Shown here piece by piece: positions 1-11,044 of a stretch of 64,000 nt of DNA. The DNA lies in NCBI GenBank assembly GCA_964017145.1, contig OZ024849.1, forward strand, positions 2,790,001-2,854,000, in the 5' to 3' direction. A program made the position numbers and the translations under genes. The notes beneath the pieces are model-generated. The model saw only the letters and a list, made by a program, of their open reading frames with translations. It was not told the origin of the DNA and did no database searches. This DNA comes from Agrocybe praecox (taxonomy: Eukaryota; Basidiomycota; Agaricomycetes; Agaricales; Agrocybaceae). Positions within the stretch are counted from its first letter, which is position 1. Each line of letters opens with the position of its first letter.

Positions 1-1433
1 ACTCTCATTACGCTTCTTTTGATTTTTCTTTTCTACTTTTGTCTGCTTTATCTTGAAACGTCTACCCATCCTCTTTATATAATTGTCCCAGACGGGTTTT
101 CCTACTTTACTTATTACCATAAATATTATGCAAATTTTTGTACCTATCCTCTATTGCTTGTGTTTCCATATTACCATCCGTAATTCTAGTCCTCAGCTGT
201 GTGACTGTCCCAACTTTCAAATACTCCAAATAATGTATCTTGTTTTCCATTCGCTATTCAAACAATAGCCATGTAAAGTTACGGGATATTTTCGATTTAA
301 TACACCCGCCGTCGTTTTCACAGAGAAGGCATATGTATATTGTTCATCATGACGAGAAGCCGTTCTTCTTTGATGACGACTGAACTTTGCTTGAGGATGT
401 CTGTCCAACATCACTGCATGCATATGATGACGAAGTTGTGCCGGAACCATCATTGATAAGTTTGGGTATTGGGTATTGGGGAAACCGTGTCGGCTGTGCT
501 ATTTTCAGATGTCATCATGTCATCGCACAGTGGCTCTATTACTCTTATCGTTCGTGGCGCACCTATTCTGGGGACTTGAGCAGGAGTTACTGAAGGTATA
601 CTACTAGTATCCCCGAAGGCTTTGCCGTGACTAGTGACGGATAGAGATGTGGTTTTGTCGTCGGGAGAGACTGTTCGGAATCCAATGGAGGGCATCTCGT
701 TTACTGGGAGAAACCGTTCGGCGAACCTCAAACCACGAACCACGAACGTCCGATGTGGCAGTGACTCCCTCAAGCTGGCTACCGTGGGTACTTCAAGCCA
801 CTCAAGAACAGGCTCCTCGGACAGCACAGATGAACTGGTGGCTTATTGTTAATTGAAAACACTTCCGAAATAAAATTTTATACAGCAATTGATAACCCAC
901 TGGCCTTGACTTGTCAGTGTTGAGGCGAGCGTAGCCACTGGGTAGTGGGGAGGCGCTTAAAGCCTTAATTCATGGACCTTGCAACAAAACAAAACCATGT
1001 GACACTTTCATTAGTGGTTCGCGGTTCGCCCAACAACATGACCAGACAATCGGGGTTCGCGGTTCGGAGGCCTGAGGTTCGAGGTTCGAGGTTCGAGTTT
1101 CGCGGTTCAAGGTTCGGCGAACACCACTCCCAAAGAATGAGACTTTCTGATCCAATGTATGTTGGGAAAGGTCATCGTCAACTCCGTGAATGTTTCTTTC
1201 CCGCAATTCTGGGGTATTATTATTCGAAACCCGAGAGCTCACATGTGAATTGTTCCGTAAATGTGTTGACTCTTGAGGCAATAGAACCTGTTCCTGGGCT
1301 GTTGAATGTTAAGAGAATTCGTGGAGCAATATATTTATTAGAGCGGGATGTTAAGGATGTATTTTTTTACACTGAGGGAAAAACATCAGAGGTTATACTA
1401 GATCTATCAGCTCTATGTATTCAATCACGTACA
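1..1433 (-). repeat. Inverted, truncated copy of the 3' part of the Topors-like gene
   Basis: Read on the minus strand this stretch matches 43,776-45,432 (intron 6, exon 7 and the 3' flank of the Topors-like gene). Position 1 corresponds to about 45,432 and 1433 to about 43,776. Peptide-level matches include SRERNIHGVD, GKAFGDT, VPRIGAP and ADTVSPIPN. About 700 bp of the parent (roughly 44,346-45,051, nearly all of exon 8) is missing at a junction near position 357, and a 462-bp insertion sits at 688-1149. The copy cannot encode a working protein. It may continue beyond the left edge of the window. This is a dead segmental duplication in opposite orientation, about 43 kb from its source. Confidence 0.88.
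688..1149. mobile_element. Non-autonomous hAT-like insertion with 8-bp target duplication
   Basis: The element interrupts the duplicated Topors segment; the parental copy has no insertion at the matching site. It is flanked by the direct 8-bp repeat ATCCAATG at 680-687 and 1150-1157, where the parent has a single ATCCAACG. Inner inverted repeats at 716-747 and 1091-1122 match at about 26 of 32 positions and are rich in the word GTTCG, with short direct GGTTCGCGGTTCG-type repeats inside the right arm. The ends (GAGGGCATCTCG at left, complement of the right end CAGAAAGTCTCA) are imperfect inverted repeats. An 8-bp duplication is typical of the hAT superfamily. There is no transposase, so mobilisation would need one elsewhere. 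Confidence 0.75.
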
Positions 1434-3550
1434 ATGATGCTTTGTTAAGCCGGGCCATCGCTGCGCATGGCATGTACGAGTCTTTTTTCAGTATCATGTT
1501 TGAATATGAAATAATTACACGCTGAAATTGAAAATAAAAAAGTGGAAGAATGAGAGGGAGAAAATGGCAAGAAAGACAAACAATGCAGGGGCTGAGATCG
1601 AAAGAAACGCGAGGAAGACAATGAAAAGCAGAGCGATTGAGGACTTCAAGTGCGAGAAAGAGATAGTACTCCTCTTTCTCGCCTCTCGCCGTCGTCGTCT
1701 CCCTCAACCTGGTCTTGTCGTGGTTTGCACAACCCATACTCGCTATCTCGCTGCACCTCTGCACCGATTGCCGCTGCCCTAGCCACTTCTCCCGCTCCCC
1801 CCTAGATTCGCTGTGTCCAGCTCCCACCAGGCCGGACTTGCGTCTCATGCGTGACCTATCACATTCATCTCGATTATCGCCCTCCATCTTCCTACCAAAA
1901 TATAAAGGATGAGCATCAGTAAATTGGGTTGGAAGAGTCGACTTTCGTTGTAGCCCATCATCGCTGTCGTCGTCATGAATAGTGTCAATGTGGTGGTAGA
2001 CCTTGGGTATTGCTCAGCTCGCAGTCGTAGCCAGATGCGCGCCCACATCCCTGCCACGAGGAGAGGGGCAGAGTGAAAGTAATGGTGATGGTGGACACTG
2101 GAATGATGTTGGATTCATTTCAAACCAGATCAGGTCGTCCCCGCGCCGGGCCGACCGATAGCCGGCATGCCCTCGTCGTCGAACACGACGATGCCGAGCT
2201 ACAACAGTTGTACAACAGACTTATATATATTTCGTAGAACCTTCCTTGAAAGAAAAATGAACAGAATGTTCAATACAATTGATTTTCTATTTACTGTTGC
2301 TTACTGGACACTTGACCGCCCTGGTACGAACACCTTTTTTCTCGTCGTCGTCAAACAATGAAAACAAGGGTGAGTAAGGTAAGTGCCAGTGGGTACGCAA
2401 ATCACGATGTTGACAGGGACATAGGAGAAGAGCCAGTAGCAGAGTCGAGGCTAGAGACGGTAAAAAGGACGACAGAAAACACAGGGGATCTCGAAGACTC
2501 GGCATCAGAATTGGCGGTGATTCAGAATGAAATTATGATGGGAATAAATATAACTGTGGAAGCGCCGATAGCGAACGAGACAAGTCTCAAGAGGTACAGT
2601 CAAGGATATCATACTGGACCCGACGTAAATTACTATCCACGAGATTGATGAAGACAGTGCAATCCATCCCAAGTACCCGGCGTCAGCGATGGTCCTATTC
2701 AGAGTCCAGACCAAACACGTCGTCACGATTTCCAGGGATACCAGAGGGCCTCGTTCTGCTGACGACTCGAGCAATGTTCACGGCGGGGGGACGAGATGGC
2801 AGAATATACAAGATATTGAGAAGGCAGTACCCACTTGTCCTACGCAGACTACAAGTCTCAATGCCAGACCACAGAACGCGTGATAATAGACATAGTATGT
2901 AGACCACAAACCACCGACTGGCTGTTTATCACATTTTGGAGTGTACGTTGCGTTGTCTAGAAATCGAAAGTGTGGCTGTTGCGGGACTTCAAAGACACTT
3001 TGGTTCAAGACCACCCATCCGAAGACTTGAGGTTGGAGATGGAGAGATTGGAGGAACTAGACAGGGCCAACGAACGTGAATAGAACGAGAAGAACGGAAG
3101 GCTTCAAGGGAGAAGCGAGGTCGTTTATTTACTAGTATTTTGTGGATATACTACCCACAGAAAAACTACACACACAAACGGCCCGGGCCAACACAGACAC
3201 AACATTTTACATAATACGGCCTGAATAAGTATGCTTACGTGATACCAACATTTTATTTCCTTATAGTAATACGCGTGAATATGTCAGGAACAGGAACCTG
3301 ACTGTTATCAGCAAGCCAACTCGTGGGTCGTGACTCCCCTTCGTACCCTCAAAGTTCAAACGCCCGTCTGAAGCTCTCTTTCGAGTCCCTCTATCCCTTC
3401 CTCTAACTGCTCGATACACTCTCCACACCCCCATTGGCCGGGGATAGGGACGACTTGAAGCCCATCCGCACTGACCTCGAATGACCTCCGAGCACTACGA
3501 TCGATACGAGGAAGCGGAAGTAGCGGAAAGTGGTATCTGAGGTAGTCCAC
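1434..3550. other. Intergenic or decayed DNA, no recognisable gene
   Basis: No frame gives a protein I recognise. From about 2640 to 3080 on the + strand there are broken stretches with gene-like composition, for example an acidic, charged piece around 3020-3080 (RLEMERLEELDRANERE), but stops and frame changes occur every few tens of codons. It is probably an old gene remnant of unknown identity. Frames near 1500-1900 are low-complexity and unconvincing. Confidence 0.4.
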
Positions 3551-3559
3551 ATGAGGCTG

Positions 3560-4983
3560 CGGAGAGGGGGAAGGAGAGGAGAGGTGGGACGTACAGCGAC
3601 AAACCGACACTTCCGCTTTGGCTGAGGACCGAACTCGGGGTGGCGAATACACTGCGAGAAGAGGGGGGTTAGCTGCAAGAAGAGCTTGACCTCATCGTCC
3701 GAAGCTTCGAAGAAGGCTGCCGCCGCCGAGAGTAAATTGGAGTACGACACGGACGGTGGCGGTATCTCGACTGGAAAAACCTTTGGTTTAGGAAAATCAA
3801 AGTCAAAGAAAACCAAGTCGTCTAAGAATGCGTCTGATGACATGGGAGACGCAGGTTACGAGACCGACGGCGCAGGATGCCAATCATCGGGCCCGGCTTC
3901 GAGCACCAGGAAATCGAACACCAGGTTTTTTAAACTTTCAACCAAAGGCTCGCGTTTCTGCTGTTTTACGAAATTCCAACAGCAGCAGTGGTGATACAAT
4001 ACCTGCCGTCCCAGTGATACCGAAAGAGGTCGTGTCTTTACCTATTGTAGAGAGATTCGCGACAAAAATCTTATGTCTAGTTTCTCTGAAGATTCTTCGC
4101 ATCTCCTTTCGCCTGATACCTCTTCTGTGCCTCAGGATCGGTCAGCGTCATCCACACCTCTTCCATCTGCAGGATCTCAATCGTTTTCTCCCATACCCAG
4201 TTCTGTCAATACCCCCAATACCCAATACCCGACGCCTCGTTCTCGAGGTCCTATTCCCTTCCCTTCGTCCATAGAAAGATCCTCCTCTGCTTCGGCTGAA
4301 ACTTTATCATCAGAACATGGAAAAGCAAAGCAAGCAATTGGCACAGTTCCTATATCGCAAACACAACGAGAGGCCATCGATGAGTACACTCATAAACACG
4401 GTCCTGGAAGCGGTAGTCACTCGCCCCTTTATTCTCCACAAGTGCAACGGCCAGAAAATTTACTTCAATAACAAAGACCATTCTGTCCTATGTCACCGCC
4501 TCCTGGTTCTTTAAAGCCTCCTTCGGTTTCTTTCCCCAATTCTCGCTCTCTCTCTGTATCCCCTGCCATGTCAGTTCTCCTTTGCGTTCTCTCTTCCCCC
4601 CTTCATCATCGCCCATGCCCTCGGATAATATAGACGGTCCTCAACTGCGCTCGCAAGCGTCTATGCCTACCACGGGTGGTGTTCATGTGCCTTCGCAGGT
4701 CCAACCTTCGTCAAGACATGCAAAACCATCCTCAAGTGAAATCTTTGGAACTCCTTCGCCAACATCGTCCCCGACGCGCCAGATTTACATTTCGCCTCCT
4801 AACACTGCTATGACACCAACTACACCTGTGGATACGGATGAGGATGGCTCCCATTTGACGATCGTCCCTCCGAGCCCTGCGCCGTATGGCGAATACATCG
4901 TTCCTTCTCCGCGACTTTCTGGGATTCCTCCTAGTTCAAGGCACTCGGCTGTGAACACACGGCTTTCTGGGCGTCAAAGCTAG
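3560..4983 (+). pseudogene. Ser/Pro-rich protein gene, frame-disrupted
   Basis: Unrecognised. The segments together read as one long Ser/Pro/Thr-rich, presumably disordered protein. A Lys/Ser-rich part (about 3690-3950, GKSKSKKTKSSKNASDD) is followed by a segment with PVIPKEVVSLPIVERF (about 3950-4068), then a Ser-rich segment (4073-4468) and a final segment (4582-4983) ending RLSGRQS. These lie in different reading frames with no room for introns at about 3950, 4070 and 4575, and a TAA at 4469-4471 interrupts an otherwise continuous composition. I therefore call it a pseudogene. Low-complexity sequence can look plausible in more than one frame, so one or two of the breaks could be misjudged. 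No domain was identified. Confidence 0.5.
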
Positions 4984-4989
4984 TTTTCG

Positions 4990-5750
4990 TATACATAATC
5001 TGACCCTCTATCGGGCACGTTGTTGAGCTCCTTCGAAATGACCCCGAAACGGTAAATCTACGGAAAATAAGTATGATAATCGACCATGGATGATAAGAAC
5101 GGAACGGGTATCTTTCATTCCATGCGCCCCGAACACATCAAGAAACACCAATCAAGTATAGTCGACTCCAAAATACATATCCGTGGCATCTCTCGTCATC
5201 GATTGAAATGTTAAACTTGAGCTCTGTCGGAACTGAAAACCATCTGGATTTTAACGGACTGCACTGGGCTTATTTTTAATACGCCCTTGGTGAGGTTGAT
5301 CTAGCGAATTCCTGACATGCGAATAGAACCTATCCATAATAATCTAGACCGTGATTCGTGAAAAATACAGGATACCAGGTTATACTATATAGCTAAAATC
5401 AAGGCACTTTTTTGGGACTATCTGGGACAAATTCTGCTTTTGTTGACGGACTAGCAAGCACATATGTTTAATTTGTCAAAAAGCAGAAAAACTGCAAAAA
5501 CCTAACAGAAATAGTCCATGAACATGTTTTTTTGAGATCGTGGGAACAAACTTTACAGTCAATTGGCAGCAACTGCACGGTGAGGTGTGATATAGGGCCA
5601 CGAGGCGGCTACAAAACCGCCTGCGCTGCACTCTATGGCAGGATTCTTGCAGATTTCACCTTAGGCTTTAGCCAAGGCTGTTCACTGCAAATATACCCTT
5701 GAGTAATAGTGTCGTGAACGACGCAACTGGCTCGTTACGGTTTTAGGGCG
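4990..5750. other. Intergenic, nothing recognised
   Basis: AT-rich with no open frame of note. It lies between the Ser-rich pseudogene and the promoter of the first MLKL-like gene. Confidence 0.5.
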
Positions 5751-5753
5751 ACG

Positions 5754-5760
5754 TATAAAA
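5754..5760 (+). promoter_or_regulatory. TATA box of MLKL-like gene 1
   Basis: TATAAAA lies 53 nt before the ATG at 5813. The leader that follows, about 5762-5812, is almost identical to the leader of the paralogue at 17,696. The paralogue lacks the TATA motif because its homology begins just downstream of it. The two copies may therefore be expressed differently. Confidence 0.55.
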
Positions 5761-5761
5761 G

Positions 5762-7010
5762 GCCGCTGCACGATGAATCCCCACACACTTCACCAAAGAG
5801 CGACACACGAAAATGTTGCATAGCCAACAAACTCGTAAAGCGAACTGGACTCTCGATAGGGAAAATCCATCACAAGAAGCACAGGCATTAACTTCAGACT
5901 CCTTGCTGAAAATTGTTTCCGACAGGACACGGACTATTCTCGATATAGTGCAGGTTTGTCTCTTACCTTTGGCTATTTCCATCGTCCTGTCGCTAACCGT
6001 GCACTGGTATAGGAGGTCAAAGATAGAAAGCCCGAAGAGAAGCTTCTCGTTGACGCTACTGCGTGTATAGAGGCCTTTCGTGCCTCTTATCGAAACTCAG
6101 CTAGACAAACAATTTGGCCCTCGAATGGGGTCAAAGTGTTGCTTGAGTTACTCTCCGCGTAAGTTCAGTCTCTATATACATATATTGCTGGACTAATTCT
6201 TCGAGTAGCATCCTTGAAGATATAGAGCAGTACATTATAGGGCAAATGGATAAAAGCCGTGTCATCAGATTCCTCAATAGGGCTTCCAATTCCACCAAGA
6301 TAGAGACGTTTCTCCAGAAACTTGAAAACGTCGTAAATAGGCTCGAGGTACGTTTTGTCACTTTGTTCATCATATCAATGCAATAATCTTCCCAGAATCT
6401 TGAAAATATCACCGAAACTATTGCCATTGCGTTCAAGGACTCCTTAGTCCGCGAAATTAGGCCCCAAGAGTTTCCAGGTCCTTCACCAAGTATGGCCGAA
6501 GATGTTCGAATGAACGAGCCTGCTTCGACTGATCAAGGTCATACGGCTTCTAATTTTACGCTCCCAGCGTCTGGCACTGTGATGCCGGAACCACCTGCAG
6601 CTACAACCACTGCATCGCCTTCCACCCAACCTTTTTCGAATGAGTGCCCGCTCGCAGCACTTCTCTCCCAAGGATTAGCCCCTACAGGCCGCTCTTCCAT
6701 TCATCTTTTTGGTACCCCAGGAGCCTATTCCTCGAGTTCCCCCAATCACCATAAGCATATCCAATATCGGTAATTCTGATAACAGCACGACAGTTGGATG
6801 ACTTAACCCTACTACGTACTACTTTTGGCGAGAGTTTCCTGGAGACTTCCCAGTGAGCTCAGGAAGCTTGCAGGCATGATTTTATCGATAATCTTTCTGT
6901 CCTGATTATTCCCAATACCTTGAAGACACTCTAATGTTAACTTGTTAACCTCTTCGTTCCCTCGTTCTTCTTTGCTTATTATTGATCCACCTGTATAATT
7001 TTCGCCAGCT
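5762..7010 (+). repeat. Direct segmental duplicate of 17,649-18,890
   Basis: Homology to the copy-4 locus starts in the leader (CCGCTGCACGATGAATCC), covers the whole gene and continues through the 3' flank with small indels to about 7010. A further match at 7221-7293 belongs to the neighbouring membrane-protein gene, so the ancestral duplicated block was longer. Confidence 0.85.
5813..6773 (+). CDS. MLKL/HeLo-like N-domain protein, copy 1 (C-terminal motif frameshifted off)
   Basis: Four exons: 5813-5953, 6013-6158, 6209-6347, 6396-6773 (267 aa). Exon 1-2 joining uses a tandem NAG acceptor, so 6016 is an alternative start of exon 2. The N-terminal ~150 residues are predicted helical, with the pattern ILEDIEQYIIGQ...KSRVIRFL...IETFLQKLENVVNRLE, which resembles the MLKL N-terminal (HeLo-type four-helix) domain used in necroptosis-like cell death. 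A Pro/Ser/Thr-rich linker follows. It is a close paralogue of copy 4 (17,696). A 2-bp deletion relative to copy 4, at about 6683-6690, shifts the frame. The protein ends ...NHHKHIQYR and lacks the conserved C-terminal motif, whose DNA survives out of frame at about 6740-6800. It may be a non-signalling variant or an early pseudogene. Function is inferred. Confidence 0.75.
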
Positions 7011-7220
7011 GAGTGACGAGGGTCAGGCCGGTATGCTTGTCTATGGTATCCTTTTAATTTGTCTTTTTGTGTTCTCTTTTTTTTTTCGCCTTTCTGACTA
7101 TTTAGTTTATATCTGATTCGAAGTACACGGCACTTTAGGGAAGCTCGTTACTTTAAAAAGATCACAGTAGCTTGTATATTACGTCTAATATCTTTACAAT
7201 GCATGTAAGAAATGTCTTTT

Positions 7221-7293
7221 TCTTCTTGTGGCTTGTACGGGGCGTCATTGAGGAAATCTTGGTATAACTTCTCATGCGGCCCCAATGAATCCT
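7221..7293 (-). pseudogene. Fragment of exon 1 of the multi-pass membrane protein gene
   Basis: On the minus strand this matches 21,517-21,590, inside exon 1 of the membrane-protein gene at 18,969-21,807 (peptide LVPHKNLYQDLLNDAPYTPQE in the parent). Only this short piece survives. Its place downstream of MLKL-like copy 1 mirrors the order and orientation of the parent locus, so copy 1 and this fragment were duplicated together and most of the membrane-protein gene was then deleted. Confidence 0.8.
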
Positions 7294-8074
7294 CTAGAAT
7301 ATTCACACGCCTCCAACATAACAACTACCATGTTCAGAAATGCACAGGAAACGATTTCTCAATTCTGAGAGCAAAGGGCATGTGAAGGTAGATGGACGGT
7401 TAAATGAACACCCATAAGGATATAAAATAGAGATATATGAGAGACAGAAGCGTGAAGCTCGATGTCCTTGAGAAAACAGCCATAGCGACTGAGGTCGGTA
7501 AGGAAAGACTAGCAACATTGGATTTGAACCGCTTTTTCCCTGGTAGTGTGACGGCGTGCATCCGGAGATCCCATTCAATCCCGATGAATGTGGTGATAAA
7601 GCTGGAAGTGCGAGAGCCTTTGTAGGGAAGCCATGGAGTGTCGAGACCTTGGTTAGCGAAATCTTGGAGGCAAAGTCATATTTATAAAGAAAAGAGCCAT
7701 CCATTAACAAACCGTCTGGGTCGCGCAGCGAAGGAAGTTGAGGTCATCCTTGTACATGAGAACTGCGTCAATGCCCTCAGCCCACCAGATGTCCATGGCT
7801 ACATTTGGAATTACCCTTCAGGAGCTACTTGCGCAAGAAGCCCCCATGGGAAGAGCATGGTTGAAATAAAATTCGTTGGGCAGTCCTTGAGCAGCCAGAC
7901 AAGGTTTGTGCGCAAGAAGGACTGGCAATTTTGATAAAACTTCTCGATGTTCAATGAGCACAGCTGAGTTCCGGGCGGAGCCCTGCTAGAGACCTGAAAG
8001 GAAGAATATGATATGAGCAAAAGGCTCAATGGGATATAAATTATAGATCGGTATGAACAGACAAGATGGTTGAA

Positions 8075-8375
8075 AAGTAAATAAATAGGTATAAGCAAAC
8101 GACGTAGTCGAATACGAGAGATAAGTGAACGACATAGTCGAACACAATAGGTATAAGCAAACATAGTCGAGTGAGATATATATAAGTGAACAACATAGTT
8201 GAACACGATAGGTATAGGTGAACGACATGGTCGAACGCGATAGGCGAACGATAGTCGAACGACACGGCCGACCACAAGAGGTATAGACGAACGACATGGT
8301 CGAACGTAAAAGGTATATGCGAACGAAATGTTTAAACGCGATAGGTATAATCGAACGACATGGTCGAACGCGGGC
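8075..8375. repeat. Minisatellite, about 33-bp degenerate unit
   Basis: Around nine or ten diverged units resembling GGTATAAGCGAACGACATGG followed by TCGAACGCGATA, with variable trimming of units. Several frames on the minus strand stay open through the array, giving repetitive peptides such as RSTMSFTYTYRV. These are by-products of the repeat and I do not annotate them as genes. Just beyond it (about 8430-8550) a ~70-bp word beginning GATGAGCTTGGTC occurs twice in tandem. Confidence 0.8.
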
Positions 8376-8524
8376 GTAATATGACGCCTGGCAGGAATGT
8401 GTATAGTACATTCGATATCCGCGACAAGAGCCGTTGATGAGCTTGGTCAATGAAGAGGGGTGGCGACAGGTTCGCATCTTGTCGAAAGATTTGACGGACT
8501 CGATGAGCTTGGTCGATATCGAGA

Positions 8525-9321
8525 GGTGGCGATAGGTTTTCGTCTCGTCGAGTTCACCAGGCCATTGGGGTTGGACCGCGACAATGAGAGGAGAGGGTTG
8601 GAATGGTCCACGCAAAATGCACTGAACCGCCTCTTTTGAGAAAGGTCCGGACATCCCTCCGGCTCTCCCTTCAGCGTCCAAGTAGAAGTCGATGTCGTCT
8701 GTGCTGGTGAATTGAAGGTGGATTATCAGGTTATTTGTACGGGTAAGGGGGCCATGATGCCAAGGAAAGGCCATGTCAAAGGCTCTTGATCAGCTGAGGA
8801 TATGAGTCCCAGAGATTGTATTCAAATAGAACGAATTCGAAAGCATCGGCGTCGTAAGGGTAAGAAATTTGTTCCAAGATGTCTGAACAGCCAGTGCATT
8901 TGATGAGGTAGTCGGCAGCTCGCAGACACTGGAACTTGAAGTAGGTGTTGGAAGGTATAGGCCATACTCAAGGCCGAGTTCTTCCTTGATGCTGAATTCT
9001 TCTTCCATTTTGTCGACGTCCCAAATAAAAACTGTCTTCGTGGTGTTGACAATCGCGTGCTTCCTGTAGGACATAATGATAATATTTGCGAGGGTATCCT
9101 GCGTAACAAAAAAGAAGAGGTAACGGTGAGTAGGATTCGGTAGGAAAGAAAGCGTCAGGAAATACCATGTCACACTCTCCGAGTGGATTGTATTCTACCA
9201 GTTGCAATCTCCTTATATGGTACATCTCCTTATGTGGTGTAAAGTGCACCAGCAGGATGATCACAATAGCGATGTACCCAACTAAACCCATTACCAACAA
9301 CGAAAAAGCATAACGCAACAT
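8525..9321 (-). pseudogene. Single-pass membrane protein gene, frame-disrupted
   Basis: The first exon starts at ATG 9321 and encodes a transmembrane helix (SLLVMGLVGYIAIVIILLV) followed by an ectodomain, EYNPLGECDM. It is spliced at 9166 to an exon at 9098 (intron 9165-9099). The coding sense then moves frame near 8955 (to a stretch with CLRAADYLIKCTGCSDILEQ and a YPYDADAFEF motif) and again near 8775 (to a stretch with TDDIDFYLDAEGRAGG). I found no intron with compatible phase to explain these shifts. The Y-P-[YF]-D motif and topology recall basidiomycete single-pass proteins with DUF4436-like ectodomains, but I cannot confirm the family. Homology probably continues toward 7300 in degraded form across the minisatellite. 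Confidence 0.45.
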
Positions 9322-9773
9322 TTTATACACATAACGACTTCGAGGCGTCCGGGTCCCTCTGCTGCGCGGTGCGGGACCAGAGTCCAATTTGAGTGCAGGT
9401 TCTCGGGACAAAGGTTGTCACCACAATTAAATCACAGAAGTTGGGGAGGACAACTGTAAAGTCTATCCTTACCCCGCATCGAGTATTTATCTAAAGCATT
9501 TCAGACAACGGTCCGGGGTTCGCGGTTCTTGGCAAAAATAACTCCGTTGAATCATTCGGTCTGGTAAACGTGGGTCGCTATAGCTCTCGGTTCCGACGTA
9601 TAATGTTCCGCAGTATATATTGAATCAAGGTGGGCGCCAGGAGTCCTGGGCCCAGGACGAACAACCACCATATTTTGATCATCTTTACAGCGTTATACTG
9701 AGAAGATGAGAAGATACGTCTCATCGAGTGTTCACGAAAAAAGACAGCAAGAAATACTTACATATACAATCTA

Positions 9774-11003
9774 TCACATCCAGAAATCGTTCCACTGCTT
9801 CACATCGGCCTGGACGCTTGCACGATCTTCCCAAAGGTCGCGTGGATAATGGAGCAGTGTATTCCCATAAGCATCTTTAGTTGCAAGGTCGTCAGCGCAT
9901 CCGTGGTCTAATAACCACAGCACCATATCCTCCTGTTTCTCCTGATCCGCCTTGCAGTAAACGGACACGGAAGACGGTTATCTCGATACGAGAAGGAAAT
10001 TCCAAGATTTTATTTGCTGGATTACGCCTGCGCAGATTCAACGAGGTTGGTGCTGCGAGAGGAAGAATTTATTTGGAAAGTATCCAGTCGAGAAGAGGTG
10101 CTGGAACATTTCGCCCTTCCCAGAAATTATTGTTTCGTGCACAGGGGAGAATCCTGTGCATGCAGATATACTCGAATATGTTAACGCCTCTAGAACCTGT
10201 GTCGCGATCGCTTCTGTAGTCCACCAGCTTTCGTCGTATTTGGCGGCGCGAACCTGGTTGAACGATGCAATATTAGCACCCGCCGTACGGTTGCGTCACG
10301 ATCGTCTCTGGCACTGACCGAATAGGCTCGCCTGCTGTAAGCACTCGATGACTGGAAAAGAAGACCGGAAGAAGAAACGGAAGCGCGTCGAATTGGCATA
10401 CGTTGTCGCAGTGTTGTATCAGTCATTGGGGAATGTCTGATAGATGGGCGTGTCATGAAATTCTGGGTGCGATGGGCACTGGGAGGATCGTATATCTGGC
10501 CTGCCCATGTCGGCGCATGCATAGAAACGTCTCTTGGGCACACTACCGAGTGAACGCGGGGACGCATAGCTGCTGATCTTCCCTCCTCAAAAGACGAGGG
10601 TGGTGATATTGATCTTGGAAGAGGATGCATCGCTGCGAGAGTTGCGGAGGAAATGTAGCATCTTGTGAGAACTGGTCGTGATAACCGAGACAAGAAGATG
10701 AAGTCGAAAGATTAGAGTCCAACGGCGGTGGAATAGAGAGGCGGAGTTGAGGTCTGGCCCGTTGATCCAAATAGCGAGATCGTAGAAAGGTGCGGTCGCG
10801 AGAGAGTCGCCCTGAGTGTTGTAGGAGGATGAATCAAAGAAAGACGATTGCTGCTGGATGTAATCGTATTGGGGAAAGATAAAGGAGGGCTTTACATCGG
10901 AGTCGACCTATTCCCAGGAGAAGGCCTGGTTGGTGTTGTCGAGGTCGATGGGGCCAAAGAGGAGGTCGTTGTAGTGCATGTTGTCTTGGATAGTCATGGA
11001 TGG
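9774..11003 (-). pseudogene. Ankyrin-repeat gene remnant
   Basis: The minus strand reads from MTIQDNMHYNDLLFGPIDLD (about 11,003-10,940) through a Gln/Ser-rich part (about 10,900-10,800) to ankyrin-like pieces: GFSPVHETIISGKGEMFQHL (about 10,120) and MVLWLLDHGCADDLATKDAYG (9840-9925), ending DVKQWNDFWM at 9774. A TAG follows FSWE near 10,913, and further frame breaks separate the parts, so this is probably not functional. The 5' end has a second partial copy at 13,085-13,345. Some breaks could be introns I did not resolve; the ankyrin identity of the last ~70 residues is the firmest part. Confidence 0.5.
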
Positions 11004-11044
11004 TGGAATGAAAAACGAGGAAAGGCGCCTAACTGATCCGATTC

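Noticed and set aside
1393..1887. 164-codon minus-strand open frame
   Set aside because: Composition is unlike the neighbouring genes, it crosses the duplication breakpoint at 1433, and it contains no recognisable motif.
7437..7934. Open frames on the + strand around 7.4-7.9 kb
   Set aside because: No motif, opposite in sense to likely remnants of the membrane-protein pseudogene, and no intron structure supports them.
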